DNA from: Lasiosphaeria ovina
Lineage: Eukaryota; Ascomycota; Sordariomycetes; Sordariales; Lasiosphaeriaceae
Length of the DNA: 64,000 nucleotides
NCBI GenBank assembly: GCA_033439765.1
Contig: JAULSN010000008.1
Coordinates: 2,914,001 to 2,978,000, forward strand
Direction: 5' to 3'
This document shows positions 34,976 to 45,834 of the stretch, piece by piece. Position 1 is the first letter of the stretch; each line of letters opens with the position of its first letter. A model generated the notes under the pieces. That model did not search any database. It had not been told where the DNA came from and saw only the letters and a program-made list of their open reading frames with translations. The translations under genes and the position numbers were made by a program.

Positions 34976-36559
34976 TCAAGTGTCCCGTTGGCGTTTCCTC
35001 AACGATTTCTCTGCGCGCCGGGCAGCCACCTTCTCCCTCTCCTCGAGAACCCTGCGCTCTTGGTATTCCTTCGACTTCTTGTGATCGACTTTCTTGTCGC
35101 TGTTCGCGCTATAGTCGTTGAACTTTTCCTTCACAGCACCTACGCTCCCTTTGATGGATTCGTAAAAATTCTCCTTCTTTGGTGCCACGCCGACGGCTCT
35201 GGCAGTGGCGTCGATTGTCCTCGGGGCTTGCCACTGGCCTGGCTTCATCTTTATGGGCTCAGTCGGCCCGGTGATCGAGGGAAGGGGTCCCAGGCCAGTC
35301 CAGCGCCGGAACCATGATTGGTAAAAGAGCCAGGTCTGGAGGAACTGCAGAGAACCGGTACACAGAAAATAAAACTGTATTCCGGATGGCAGGAACAGAG
35401 TGAAGACCAGGGAAAGCGGCAGCATGACAACTCCCATGATCCTCATGGTCTTTTGCTGCGCAGGAGCCATGTAAGGAAGCGGTATCTGTTTTTGTGGCCG
35501 TCAGCGACTTATCATTTAAAGAGGTACCACCAGGAACTCGAAACACGACGTGCGCGTGCAGGCGCGTGTCCATGGGACGATCAACATACCCTGAACCCCT
35601 GCACGAAAAAGAAGGCCGTCAACAGCGGTAAGACGAAGTAGGGGTCCGCTATTGTGAGGTCTGGGAACCACAGAGTACCCCCGGTTTCTAGCGACGGGAC
35701 CGGGAGGGCCGCCATGCCGCGAAAGAGCCGGAACATGCCGTATCCCAGCGGAATGTTGACCAAGGGGAAAAATGTCTTCCACTGCTTGAACCCAGCGGCC
35801 TTGTTCATGAGGCGCATCTTATTCCTCGCCTCCATTGCCGCTATTTTGTCTCCGCCCTTGAACATGGACTCCTGCATCTCCTTCATTGCCTTGTCGTAGG
35901 CTGGGTTCTTGCGGAGGTCCTGCATCCTCTGGGAATGGACGGCGGCCGTCAGCGACGGCTTAAAGATGAAGACCCTCATGGCAGCGGCCAAGGCTGCGAG
36001 CGACGCCCACCAAGGAAGGCCGCCGACGACGTAGATGTGTTCGAGGGCCCACTCCATCACGGCGGTCGGTCCCCAGCCGTAATCTAGGCCCAGGGCCTTG
36101 AGAAAGCCAATCTGCTCGGGAATATTCAGGAGGTCGCTGCCTGTCAGGTCAATTGGCGTTGACGAGATGTGGGCGAGCTCGGAGAGATCCTGGGCAGGAC
36201 TGGGTGCAGCCGGTAGCGCACTGGGGACGGCGGCTGCGGCAGGTTGCGTCGAGGCATAGCGGGCTTGTCGGAGGGAGAAAAAAAGTTGTTGAGAGACCGC
36301 CGTGATCGCAACGGATCCGCCTATCCGTCGGGAGCCGAGTACGCTGGTGCTGGGGCGAAATGTGTGGTTCGGCGTTGTCGCGTTGTTGGTGCGCAAAGCG
36401 GTGCCAAATTGCCTCGATAAAGCGCGTGTAGAAGGAAGCTGGAATGTCTACGCGACGTTAGCGAGCCGTGCAATCGGCAGCACTTGCACTCGTAGCACAT
36501 ACAGCTCTGGCTAGCCCCGACGAAGGGCCCGCCCGGAGAAGTCCTCTGCTGGGAAGCAT
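34976..36559 (-). CDS. OXA1: Mitochondrial inner-membrane insertase OXA1
   Basis: Three exons (36559-36503, 36438-35590, 35485-34976), 471 aa. Exon 1 (MLPSRGLLRAGPSSGLARA) plus the start of exon 2 (LPSTRALSRQFGTALR) form a basic, amphipathic mitochondrial presequence; the 64-nt intron between has a GCTAACG branch site. The YidC/Oxa1 core follows: GLPWWASLAALAAAMRVFIF, the matrix loop with MQDLRKNPAYDKAMKEMQ, FFPLVNIPLGYGMFRLFRGM, the segment ending PYFVLPLLTAFFF, and after intron 2 MGVVMLPLSLVFTLFLPSGIQFYFL. The C-terminus is long, Lys/Arg-rich and helical, as in OXA1 proteins that bind mitoribosomes. It inserts mitochondrially and nuclear-encoded proteins into the inner membrane. Confidence 0.95.
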
Positions 36560-37150
36560 TGTGCTCGAATTCCGTGCCAGACTGCCCCAGACCTGAAGCT
36601 TCCTGGCCAAAAATTTCCTATTGAGCTCCGGCCTACGGTAGGGGATTGGATTTTCTGGCCCGATTCTGCCGCTAAGCTTTGGCCATCGGCTGGCGGCTGG
36701 CAGCGGCCAAAGAATCCGTCTCCACATCTGAGATGCAGCTGGCACCGACTGTAAGACGCGTCTGCCCCGTCACATCGAATTCCCCTCTCGGCAGACGAAT
36801 GGTGAATGGGGCTGTGAACTTCGAGAGCCCCGGTTGTCTATGCCTTGCCCTGTGTATTTTGTTGCCTGCATTTTATATGCTGGGCTCCCATAGCTAGGTA
36901 ACTACCTTATTTACAGCCGCAAAGACCACAGGCTGCCGGGAGGCAGAACCCGTGTCCCCCCCAAGTTCCCTAGTTCACCGACTTGTATTGTACACCGATT
37001 CCATCATCTGCTGTCCCTCCAGCCGCCTAGCTGCATCTTTGCTGCCTGATTGCTGGTGCTATAGACCTGGTGGCTAATGGTACCGAGGTGCCTTGTGAGT
37101 TCTCCCTTGCTGGTGTTTGTCTGCGTCGAGGTGGCTTTGCCGGCCGCGCA
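36560..37150. other. Intergenic region between OXA1 and MIM1
   Basis: About 590 bp holding the OXA1 promoter and the MIM1 3' end. No further gene seen. Confidence 0.5.
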
Positions 37151-37592
37151 TCACTCGAGGCTGGCGAGATCCTCCAGCATATTTCTCCGCCTCGGTTTGT
37201 CGACGACCTCGATGCCGGGTCCGATTGGGTGCGAGCGCTTTCTCGTTTCCGGGAATACCTATTGCATGTGAGCTTGCTGTTTCCGAGATGGGAGGGAGAA
37301 GGACGAGAGCGGAACTTACTCTTGTGCCACTCCACCCTAGCCTGAACGCAGCCTCGTGTGCAAAGAGCTCCCCAAAACCTAGCATCATGCCATTAATGAA
37401 GGGTAGAAACAGGTTGATCGTGGCGCCGCGGAGGATTGACCATATAGTCGGCGGTTGGTAGAGAATGACGGCGGGGGATGACGACGAGGGCGGTGACGTG
37501 GACAGGTCTTCGGCGCCCGAATATTGCTCGCTGTCGGACGGAATTGTGACGCCGGACTCGGCCATGGGGTTTGGTACCTCGTCGGAGGCCAT
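37151..37592 (-). CDS. MIM1: Mitochondrial outer-membrane import protein MIM1
   Basis: Two exons (37592-37320, 37258-37151), 126 aa. A Ser/Pro/acidic N-terminus leads into the conserved core: ILRGATINLFLPFINGMMLG (one membrane helix, about 53-76, with a GxxxG pattern) then FGELFAHEAAFRLGWSGTR, and after the splice VFPETRKRSHP. This is the signature of MIM1/TOM13, which forms a complex in the mitochondrial outer membrane and inserts alpha-helical outer-membrane proteins, including TOM subunits. It lies on the same strand as OXA1, about 0.6 kb away. Confidence 0.93.
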
Positions 37593-38276
37593 GATGTCAA
37601 CTTTTTGAGAAGAGGTTGTTGCGTGAGGCGACGTCGATGTTGCACTCCGGTGTCGCGAATCGAGAAGGGCCGTCGCAAATTCCTGGTCACACCTCTGCGC
37701 AGCGGCTGGGGAACCCTGGAGCTTGCCGAAGCTAGCCTGTCTTCCACAGCACGCCCGTGCCCCACACCTGGCCTCGCAGCCAAGTCCCGTCGGATTTCGG
37801 TGGAGCTATGATCCGTCACAAGATTTCAGCCAGGGCAGCTGTTCGATCGCATAGTTGGGTTATTGAATTGTTCGGTATAGATCGAGCCAATTTCTCATAT
37901 AGATAGGGTACAGCTCACCTTGTTCTGGCTTTAGTGCTTAGGGTAGATCATTTTCTCTCCTTGTCCTCTTTTCGAGAACCAGTATTCGTACCATCCATCC
38001 CACTGTATGGAGGCGTGCAAGACGTGGGGTTTGACGCTAGTCTAGGAGGATACTGCTTAACTAAGATTGGTTAGTCACCTCAAGCGAAGTGGGGCTGACC
38101 GCTTGCTGAAAGGTGCCGCGGGGCAAGCGCATTCACGTCGCCAGAGCTGCCTGATCACCCTCCAACAAGCTGAAGCTTCAAACTTTGACAGCTCTTTTCT
38201 CCTCCCACCGAATATCCACGATTTCACAACTCCAGCCTAGTCCACACATCTAAACGACGCCATTATTTAGCCTAAC
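37593..38276. other. Divergent promoter region between MIM1 and the p47/Shp1 gene
   Basis: About 680 bp between two divergent start codons; no gene of its own. Confidence 0.5.
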
Positions 38277-39677
38277 ATGTCGGACCGTGTCGAAATCATC
38301 AACACTTTCACCGACATAACAGGTGCCTCAGAGGAACAGGTACATAATGGCCCCGCGCTCCAAACGGCCCAAAGGGTTCTTTCAACGTTCTCTCTCTTAC
38401 CGATTCTAGGCTAAGGAATATCTCTCCGAATGCGACTGGCAATTAGATAGCGCCGTCCAGGCCTACCTGGCCGATGCGGACGAGGCAGCGGCATCTCCTG
38501 TGCTAAATGCCCCTGCGGCCGCCGTCGCAGAGCCCGCATACACTGGTCCGAGAACCCTGGATGGCCGCCCCGCGCCCCATTCTGCCAGCATGTCGTCCAC
38601 GTCGGCGGGCAAGAAGCCGCAAAGACGAACCGGCGTTGCCACCCTGAGCTCGCTTGGTGGCGGGGATAGCCATGGCCACAGCCACGATTCTGACGACGAT
38701 TCCGAGGACGAGGCGCACCGTCCCAGAGATCTGTTCGCCGGCGGAGAGAAGTCGGGATTGGCAGTCCAGGACCCTAACAATCGATCTTCGGACCCGAAGA
38801 AACTCATCAACGATATTGTGGCGAAAGCAAAAGCGTATGTTGTGTGATCCGAGACCCTATCCCCCATTCATTGAAAGGTGTACTTGTCTGACGCTGGTCG
38901 CTCGACTACAGGAACTCTAAGCGGCCCGAGTCCCCCGACGAAGCCGCCGCCGGACCTTCGAGACCTACCTTCCGTGGATCAGGTCAGACGCTTGGTGGTG
39001 ACGGCGTCGAGAGCCGCACGATTCCAAACCCTCGCGGTAGCGCCATCCCGACGGTCGCTAGCGAGCCCCCCCAAGAGCGCATGCTCCATATCTGGGCTGA
39101 CGGGTTCAGCATTGATGATGGCGAGCTTCGCCGATTTGATGACCCCCAGAACCAAGCCGACATCCAAATGATACGTCAAGGCAGAGCCCCGCTCCATCTG
39201 ATGAATATCAGATACGATGAGCGAGTGGACGTGAAGCTCCAGCAGCATCCCGAGAATTATCATCCTCTGCCCAGAATCTATCGTCCGTTTGGAGGCGAGG
39301 GGAGACGCCTGGGAAGCCCGGTCCCGGGCGATGGCTCGACGCCTGCACCACGGGCCACCGCAGCGACGACGACCGCTGCTACGACCACGCAGACTGGGCC
39401 GAGCCAAGCCGCCTCGACAAGCGTCGACGAGTCTCAGCCGGTTTTGACGCTCCGCATCCAGCTTCCAGACGGCCGCCGCGTCCCTGCCCGCTTCAATACC
39501 ACGCACACTGTTGGCGATGTCTACGCTTTCGTCCATAGTGCTGCGCCTGCTACCTCGGACCGCCCCTGGGTCCTTTCGACCACGTTCCCGAACAAGGACC
39601 ACACCGACAAGGAATTGGTCCTTGGCGAGATGGCCGAGTTCAAGCGCGGCGGCACAGCTGTAGTCAAGTGGACCTAG
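38277..39677 (+). CDS. shp1: UBX-domain Cdc48/p97 cofactor Shp1 (p47)
   Basis: Three exons (38277-38339, 38410-38834, 38912-39677), 417 aa. The N-terminal UBA-like domain (VEIINTFTDITGASEEQAKE with YLSECDWQLDSAVQAYL) is split by intron 1. A disordered His/Asp/Ser stretch follows, then the SEP domain (MLHIWADGFSIDDGELRRFD, with GRAPLHLMNI). The C-terminal UBX domain begins TLRIQLPDGRRVPARFN and ends GGTAVVKWT. This domain order is that of p47/Shp1, the adaptor that links Cdc48 to ubiquitinated substrates and to protein phosphatase 1 regulation. The product is complete and unremarkable. Confidence 0.95.
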
Positions 39678-40294
39678 GTTGGAGCAGTAGCCCTAAATCT
39701 GGGAAACATGGGTGCCCCCTTTAGACAGCGTTGCCTTTTTCGGTCCTTTTACACATGGGCGTTGTTGTGGTTTGCAGAGTGTCGTTGATAGACAGGACAG
39801 GACAAGGCTCTCAAAAGCGGTCATGTGTTGCCTTTATCATGATCACACATAATCGATTTGATGCTAGACACAAGCAGCGAGAACTTCACATCTTCATGTG
39901 CCATCCCGGCCAAAGGCTCTTGTCCTCTTGCCATATGCAATGATTCCACATGCCTTGCTACAAGTGAAATGACACGAATTAGAGAATGACAAACCCTCCC
40001 GAGCCGTGTTGACACTCCGAACTATAGTTTCCCCCCTAACTAACAAACGAACATAGGCATCCGGACATGCACCCCAAATACCTGAGGTGAAAATGCCTCA
40101 TGTCCCCTGATCTAAAAACGCCCCGACGCCGGATTATGGGTATCACAACCCCCCTGCAGTACCTATTTTTTCATGCTGTACAAGTAGAAAACAAATGCCG
40201 GCTTGCTGCCTTAAATGGATACCAACCAGTCCCTGAACAAGTCGGTCCCGCCAAGACATAAAATATAAAAGGAAGACAACATATCGGCCATCGC
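39678..40294. other. Convergent intergenic region
   Basis: The 3' flanks of Shp1 (+) and Gtr1 (-) meet here. No gene seen. Confidence 0.5.
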
Positions 40295-41785
40295 TCACGG
40301 TCCGCCGCCGGACTCGCCATAGCCGCCCGCGCCGCCCACGCCCATCTGCGAGGAGGCGGGACCGGGCACGGCGGGCCCGTCGAGGAACTTGAACCACGGG
40401 CGGGCGGCGCCGACGTTGAGCTTGGCGCTGTTGAAGCGGGCCTCGCCGGGGGGCATGCAGACCAGGATGTACGTGTTGGTGGTGAACTTTGTGACGAAGA
40501 TGCTGAAGTTGGCGCCCATCTTGTACTCGAAGTCGGAGAACTGCTCGGCGTTGCGCGGGGTGCCCGTGAACTTGGCGCACGTGTGCTTCCAGCTCTTGAG
40601 GATGTTGCTCATGCGCTCGAAGCGGTCGCCGTACGGGTTGCGCTCGCCCTCGCGGCTCGTCCACTTGGACACGACCAGGAAGCTCGTGCGCTCGAACAGC
40701 AGGATCTCGTCCGCGTCGATGGCCACGCCCAGGCTCGCCAGCTGCATCTCGATCACGCTCAGGTTAGGCACGAGGTCGTGGATGATGCTGGCCCACGCCT
40801 TGTACAGCGACTGGTCCCAGATGGACGTGGCGAAGAGCTGCATGTCGATGTCGATGTCGGGGATGGCGCCTCCGGGGCCGCCGGGAGGGAATTGCTGCTG
40901 CTGCTGCTGCTGCTGTTGATGGTGGTGTTGCTGTTGGTAGTACTGGGGGTGCTGCTGCAGCTGGTGCTCGGGCTTGTGCTTGCGCACAATGGCAACGGCC
41001 TCGGCCGTCTTGCGGCGGATGACGCTGACGCGGTGGTCGAAGACGTCCTCGCGCGTCATGGGCTGGATCAGGTCCATCTTGTGGATCAGCACAAACACCT
41101 TGGCCTCGCGCGAGTACTGCACGAGGGCGCTGATGATGTTGACGTAGGTGGCCAGGTCGCGCTCGACGTCCCGACTCTCTATGTCGAAGACGTAGATGAG
41201 CACGCCGACGTTGCTAAAGACGTGTGCTCGCTGCTGCGACAGGTAGTTCTCCATGAAGGCCTCCTGGCCGCCACAGTCCCAGAGATTGAGCGTGAGATTG
41301 CCCAGGAACTTGACGTGCGACAAGTCGATGTCGATGGTAGCGCCTCTGGGGGGTTGGGTTTGTTTCAGTCAGCTTCGTCTCGACATTGTAGCCCACGCCG
41401 AGGCCGAATGGCACGCCGAGGCTGATTGGCAGCCACGCAGCAGTGACAAGCTTGATGCCTTCAACTCTCCACTCCATACCTCCACCCCTCCCTTCGTCGC
41501 CGGGTTGTGCCGCTGGGGCGTCGCGTGTGAAGCGAGGAGAGAAAAAAGAACTCACAGTCTCCGGGTGTCTCGGGCCAGGTAGTTGCTGAAAATGATGCTG
41601 CGCATGCTCGACTTTCCGGAGCCGCTCTTGCCCATCAGCAGCACCTTCTGCTTCTTGACTTTCTTGAGCTGGGCGATCTGTGCCTGCTGGGCCTGGGCAG
41701 CAGCGAGGGCCCCGCCTCCCGCGTCGCCCGCCCTCGGCGTCGACGACGTGTTCGCCGTCGCCGTCGCCGTCTCGTGGTCCGACAT
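40295..41785 (-). CDS. gtr1: Rag GTPase Gtr1 (RagA/B) with a polyglutamine insertion
   Basis: Two exons (41785-41556, 41345-40295), 426 aa. G1 GKSGSGKS at 52-59, the switch I Thr within RRLGATIDID (78-84), G3 WDCGGQ at 99-104 and G4 HKMD at 165-168 are all present. The C-terminal roadblock-type half is complete ([20 protein letters not shown]). Gtr1 pairs with Gtr2 on the vacuole and activates TORC1 when amino acids are plentiful. Oddities: an extended N-terminus (about 45 residues, Ala/Gln-rich) and a Gln/His/Pro insertion between G4 and the next conserved block (about 204-233, with a run of nine Gln). The C-terminus is Gly-rich. Confidence 0.95.
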
Positions 41786-43238
41786 GATGGCTGGGCAGGA
41801 TCAGTTCATGCGCGCTGGTGGGTGAGGTGCAGGTGCAGGTGCAGTTGCAGACAGACGCATGCAGGGACAGGTGATGAGATGGAAGCCAATGTTGCGATTC
41901 TTCGGTGTTAAGGAGTTTTGCGCAGCTCGACCCCATTCGCTGATGATGATGACGACGGAGCCGGGTGCGCTGCCAAAATCTAGGCCCCACTGCAGCCTGT
42001 GGGAGTGTGGGTAGGCGGTCCGTGCGCAAAGCTTCGGGGGTTCTGGACCCGGGGTCAGTTCTCCCGCAGATATCAAGACGTTCGTCAGCCAGCCCATCCA
42101 TTGGAAGCTGCTACCCCCTATCAGCGATAGCGTTGGAGTCGAGCTGAGTCTGATTGAAGTCAAATAGGGATGGAGGGCTTTGGAGAACGGAGATTCGTGG
42201 GCGCAGCTAAATACTTTCTCTCCGCAGCCCAATTCTTTCGCTCCCAGATTTTCCACCTGGCACCTACCCTGTACTCTTCAGCCTCGTTTGAGACCTGTGC
42301 TCTCAGTACTTCTCACTTCTGACCTTCACAGCCAAGGTTGCCATTAATCCTATAACATCCCCTCTTCTAATTTCATGCATCCTGCGTAAGAGATTCAGGA
42401 ATCTGCGATATATAATTTTTTTGGTTCGTGACGTGGCTGAACCGACTCATGCAATACAGCTGTTAATTACCATGGGGAATTCGCAGTCGACCACTCGTCG
42501 TGGCATTTCGAAGCGGCTCTTGCCGCCTCCGGCCCGTGCAACAATGCCAGCAAACACAAGTCAAACCCACCATGAAGCCTTGCGAGTTGGTTCAGCTTGA
42601 TAGCGGATTTTGGCGACGGACCTAGAAGTGCCGTCGTTGTCAAACCATTGTTTGGTCGACAATGGACGACGAAGCTCTCGTGAGGGAAGGCTTCATTCGC
42701 TTCTTCACGAGATTGCATCAGAAGAATGGCACTTCCCGCTGCATCATTGTTTTGACCGCCCTGGGTAGTTTATGGAATGCTCGATGGCACCGCTCTCGAC
42801 GCTATCCAGTCGGACTGTCACAAATTTATGGATCACCTATCGAAGGACCACTTTGACATCAAATTCCACGAATACTAATGTCAGAGGCAGGGCTATGCTA
42901 GGCGAAATTGCCCATTGCGGTGGGATAGCAGAGATCTAGGACACATGAGTCTATACGCACTCTCACAACCGAACAAATCACTTAGGTATCCGTCTCACCG
43001 TGCATTGCGCTTGTCCTCTACATGGACATGAAACGGTCAAATGCAAACCAATCTCTAAATTCACTATCACAGCATCCCTGCCAATAATGCTCCACATGCG
43101 CTGTGGATCATCTTAACCTTGTCTCCAGAGCTTCAACCTTGTCTAGAAAGTGGGTTTGGACAGAAACTCAAGCCCCCTTCCTTACTTGAACCCACCGAAC
43201 AGCCCACATTTTCAACAAAGCTTCTCAGGAGACAACCA
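41786..43238. other. Intergenic region
   Basis: About 1.45 kb. A frame at 42662-42856 (MDDEALVREGFIRFFTRLHQ) and others are short and motif-free. A TGCAGGTGCAGGTGCAG simple run lies at about 41829-41847. No gene supported. Confidence 0.4.
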
Positions 43239-43309
43239 TCGGGTATGGTGTAACGGTAACATCAGTGACTCTCACTCACTAGCCCCGGGTTCGATTCCCG
43301 GTATCCGAA
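43239..43309 (+). tRNA. tRNA-Glu (CTC), no intron
   Basis: Acceptor TCGGGTA/TATCCGA (one G-T pair) plus discriminator, a D arm with GGTGTAACGGTAAC, anticodon stem AGTGA/TCACT with a seven-base loop carrying CTC, and T arm CCGGG-TTCGATT-CCCGG. It decodes GAG. No intron. Confidence 0.93.
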
Positions 43310-43951
43310 TCTCGAAATCTTGTTTATACTTTTGCTTCATAGCGGTTTCTTTTGCTTCTGCCGACTTGAGGAACGTTGGGATGTGCTTTTTGGAAAATTC
43401 GGACGAGTCTACAAGGATTAATATGTTGGGACGATAACTTTGGCTCAGAGCTGAGAGGATTTATTTATGAACATTCACCCTCTATCTGGGATGACGTTTT
43501 ATTATCTGTTTCTTTTCTGCAACAGCCACGCACAACTGGATAGCATTAATTCTATCTATTTCCATTTAGCCATTACCAGTGACGCCCGGATTTGTCTAAT
43601 AACCCGCTCACAAGTGACTTCTATCTGTTACCCTCACCCTGACTCGTTGACTCTCAATTTACTCACCGGCCGTTGAATCAGAGCACTTGACTTTGCACTC
43701 GCCTTTGTCTGACCAAAGAGCTCGTACGAGACAAGGCCATGGTCTCATATAGGCGTCCCTGACAATTGTTCGGTTCGGTTTCTTTGTCTGTGTGTCAGAT
43801 TCTAGACGTAGCCTTGCCCGACCCTGAACAGAATTACACACGTCCCAGGATACAGAATTTATATAAATACCTAGAATAATTCAGCCTCTACACTACAGCA
43901 GCAGCACTCTCCTATTTTCCCTCAGAGACACTCTCACAAAGACCACGCACA
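43310..43951. other. Region between tRNA-Glu and the LPMO gene
   Basis: Contains the LPMO promoter; no gene of its own. Short frames lack motifs. Confidence 0.45.
43860..43869 (+). promoter_or_regulatory. TATA box of the LPMO gene
   Basis: TATATAAATA lies 83-92 nt upstream of the ATG at 43952, followed by a pyrimidine/CA-rich leader. Position and sequence fit a regulated fungal promoter. Confidence 0.55.
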
Positions 43952-45061
43952 ATGAAGACCACTTGCTACGCATCCTTCGCCCTGGCGCTGGTCTCAGTCG
44001 CCTCGGCGCACATGGAGATGTCCTACCCCCCGCCGCTCAAGAGCAAATTCAACCCCAGCAGCGGCAGCAACGTCGACTACAGCATGACGTCGCCGCTGCA
44101 CGCTGATGGAAGCGACTACCCATGCAAGGGCTACCTGAGCCTGCTCGGCACGCCCAACGGAGCGTCAGTGGCGTCGTGGACGGCTGGCGAGAGCCACAAC
44201 ATGACCATCGTCGGCGGCGCTGTGCACGGCGGCGGCTCGTGCCAGGCGTCCGTGTCGGTCGACGGTGGCAAGACGTTTCGTGTGGTCCACTCGTACGTCG
44301 GGGGCTGCCCCAGCGGCGCCTCGTCGTCCTTTACCTTCCAGCTGCCTGCGGACACGCCTGCTGCCAAGGCTGCGATTTTCTCGTGGTCCTGGAACAACAA
44401 CCTCGGAAACCGCGAGATGTACATGAACTGCGCTGTTGTTGACATTGCTGGCGGTTCTGGTGGTTCCAGTGGCGTCGCCTTTAACAGTCGTCCGGCTGTC
44501 TTTGCTGCCAACGTCGGCAACGGTTGCACGACGGTCGACTCGACAAACGTCCTGTACCCGGACCCCGGCCCGGACGTCACCGGCGACACCAGCACCGCCA
44601 AGCCGCCCACCGGCACCTCCTGCGGCGCTGTTGTGGCTGCCCCCCCTAAATCTCCCGGATCAGGTGCGGCCCCCCCTTCCCCTTCGAGTGCGTCCCCGTC
44701 CCCTGGTGCGCCTGCATCTGGCTCTGGCTCTGGCTCGGGCGCAGGCTCCAAGGTACCTTTAGGAGGAAACTGCGGGGCGCTGGTCTTCACGCCCGGTTCC
44801 GGTTCCGGGCCTGGCTCTTCTTCCTCTTCTTCCTCTCCAACGTCGCAAGATGGCTGCGGATCGCTGATTTTTGCCCCAGGATCCTCTGGCTCCGGCGACA
44901 GCGGCGCAAAGACTGGGCACGAGCCGCCTGTCTTTACTCCCGGCAACAACTTCCCGCCGGGGTTCAACTCGGCCGCCTCTGAGGAGCCCGCCCCCGGCAA
45001 AGCCATGGCTGTGGCGCTTGTTGTGACGCTCCTTTTGGTGCTCTTGACGCTACTTTCCTAG
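43952..45061 (+). CDS. AA11-type lytic polysaccharide monooxygenase, probably GPI-anchored
   Basis: Single exon, 369 aa. Signal peptide MKTTCYASFALALVSVASA ends just before His20, so the mature protein starts with His, the first ligand of the copper histidine brace. The second ligand is His92 in GGAVHGGGSCQ, and the axial Tyr157 is in GNREMYMNC. These motifs match AA11 enzymes, which cleave chitin oxidatively. After about residue 165 comes a Ser/Pro/Gly linker with three related CGA/S-L/V-V/I modules (near 213, 274 and 303). The extreme C-terminus is hydrophobic (AMAVALVVTLLLVLLTLLS) after small residues, a likely GPI signal that would tether it to the wall or membrane. Secreted; likely role is cell-wall remodelling or chitin degradation. 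Confidence 0.88.
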   Translation: MKTTCYASFALALVSVASAHMEMSYPPPLKSKFNPSSGSNVDYSMTSPLHADGSDYPCKGYLSLLGTPNGASVASWTAGESHNMTIVGGAVHGGGSCQASVSVDGGKTFRVVHSYVGGCPSGASSSFTFQLPADTPAAKAAIFSWSWNNNLGNREMYMNCAVVDIAGGSGGSSGVAFNSRPAVFAANVGNGCTTVDSTNVLYPDPGPDVTGDTSTAKPPTGTSCGAVVAAPPKSPGSGAAPPSPSSASPSPGAPASGSGSGSGAGSKVPLGGNCGALVFTPGSGSGPGSSSSSSSPTSQDGCGSLIFAPGSSGSGDSGAKTGHEPPVFTPGNNFPPGFNSAASEEPAPGKAMAVALVVTLLLVLLTLLS

Positions 45062-45478
45062 TTAACCAGTTTGGTTGGGATGTGCTAACCGTGCGGGGGC
45101 GTGTTTGCGTTGAGTAGAGTCGCAAAGCGAGGGAGAGAGATCAGGTGAATGATGCGTGACTGTGGCATTGTCTGAGCCTGCTAATGTAGCACTGCTTTGT
45201 TATGCCGCTGATGTTTTTAACTACCAGATCGATACACTATACTCCGTTCTACGATAGACTGCGATGAAATAAAAACTCCGATCCACGTGCCCACATAGTT
45301 CTTCCACGTATCCTTGATGACCACCTTTTTGTTGACCACCCTACCACATACGACCATACCGACTGGAAAGCTCGGGATCCCCGTCCGCTCTCCCATAGAT
45401 AAGCCAGGTGAGGGCAATCTTAGTTACCGGAGTCAGAAGAATTCTGTAGTTATAGGAGTCGTAGGCCTACTATTAATT
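45062..45478. other. Transition from normal sequence to the RIP block
   Basis: 3' flank of the LPMO. CpA and TpG are still at ordinary frequency here. No gene. Confidence 0.5.
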
Positions 45479-45622
45479 GGATGCACCCAATAAGGTCACG
45501 ATTACTGGACGGATACTAAAACGGAATCCATATCAAGCTTAGCTTAGTACTCGCCCGTTTTTCTTTTAGAAACGGCATTTGTTACCCCGCGCGCCCCGCC
45601 GTAAATGGGATGCACCCAATAA
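45479..45622 (+). repeat. Direct repeat of a near-palindromic 15-mer at the RIP-block edge
   Basis: GGATGCACCCAATAA occurs at 45479-45493 and again at 45608-45622. With flanking bases the first copy reads ATTGGATGCACCCAAT, close to its own reverse complement. Both sit at the start of the CpA-depleted block, so they may belong to a terminus of the inserted or duplicated DNA. Confidence 0.55.
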
Positions 45623-45834
45623 AAGATGTGCGGAATATACCGTGGAATACTTATTATTTTAAGGGGGGTTAGGGGTGTGCTCGTTACTCACCGCTTGCCA
45701 GAAAGCGGGGTCGAGCGATAATTCTGCCGCTAGGTTATCGGGCTCCCGACTAATCGCTCCGAAACCCATTATTCTACCGGGAAGAAGTCTACCAAGACTG
45801 GTATAACCGCCTTTTCGATTAATTATGTCTTCCT

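Noticed and set aside
40583..41425. 280-codon forward frame opposite Gtr1
   Set aside because: Antisense of a conserved GTPase; Leu/Val-rich composition is the complement of Gln/His codons.
42662..42856. Short forward frame starting MDDEALVREGF
   Set aside because: Only 64 codons, no motif, no supporting splice sites.
44131..45006. Reverse-strand frame across the LPMO gene
   Set aside because: Antisense of a Ser/Pro/Gly-rich coding sequence; no motif.
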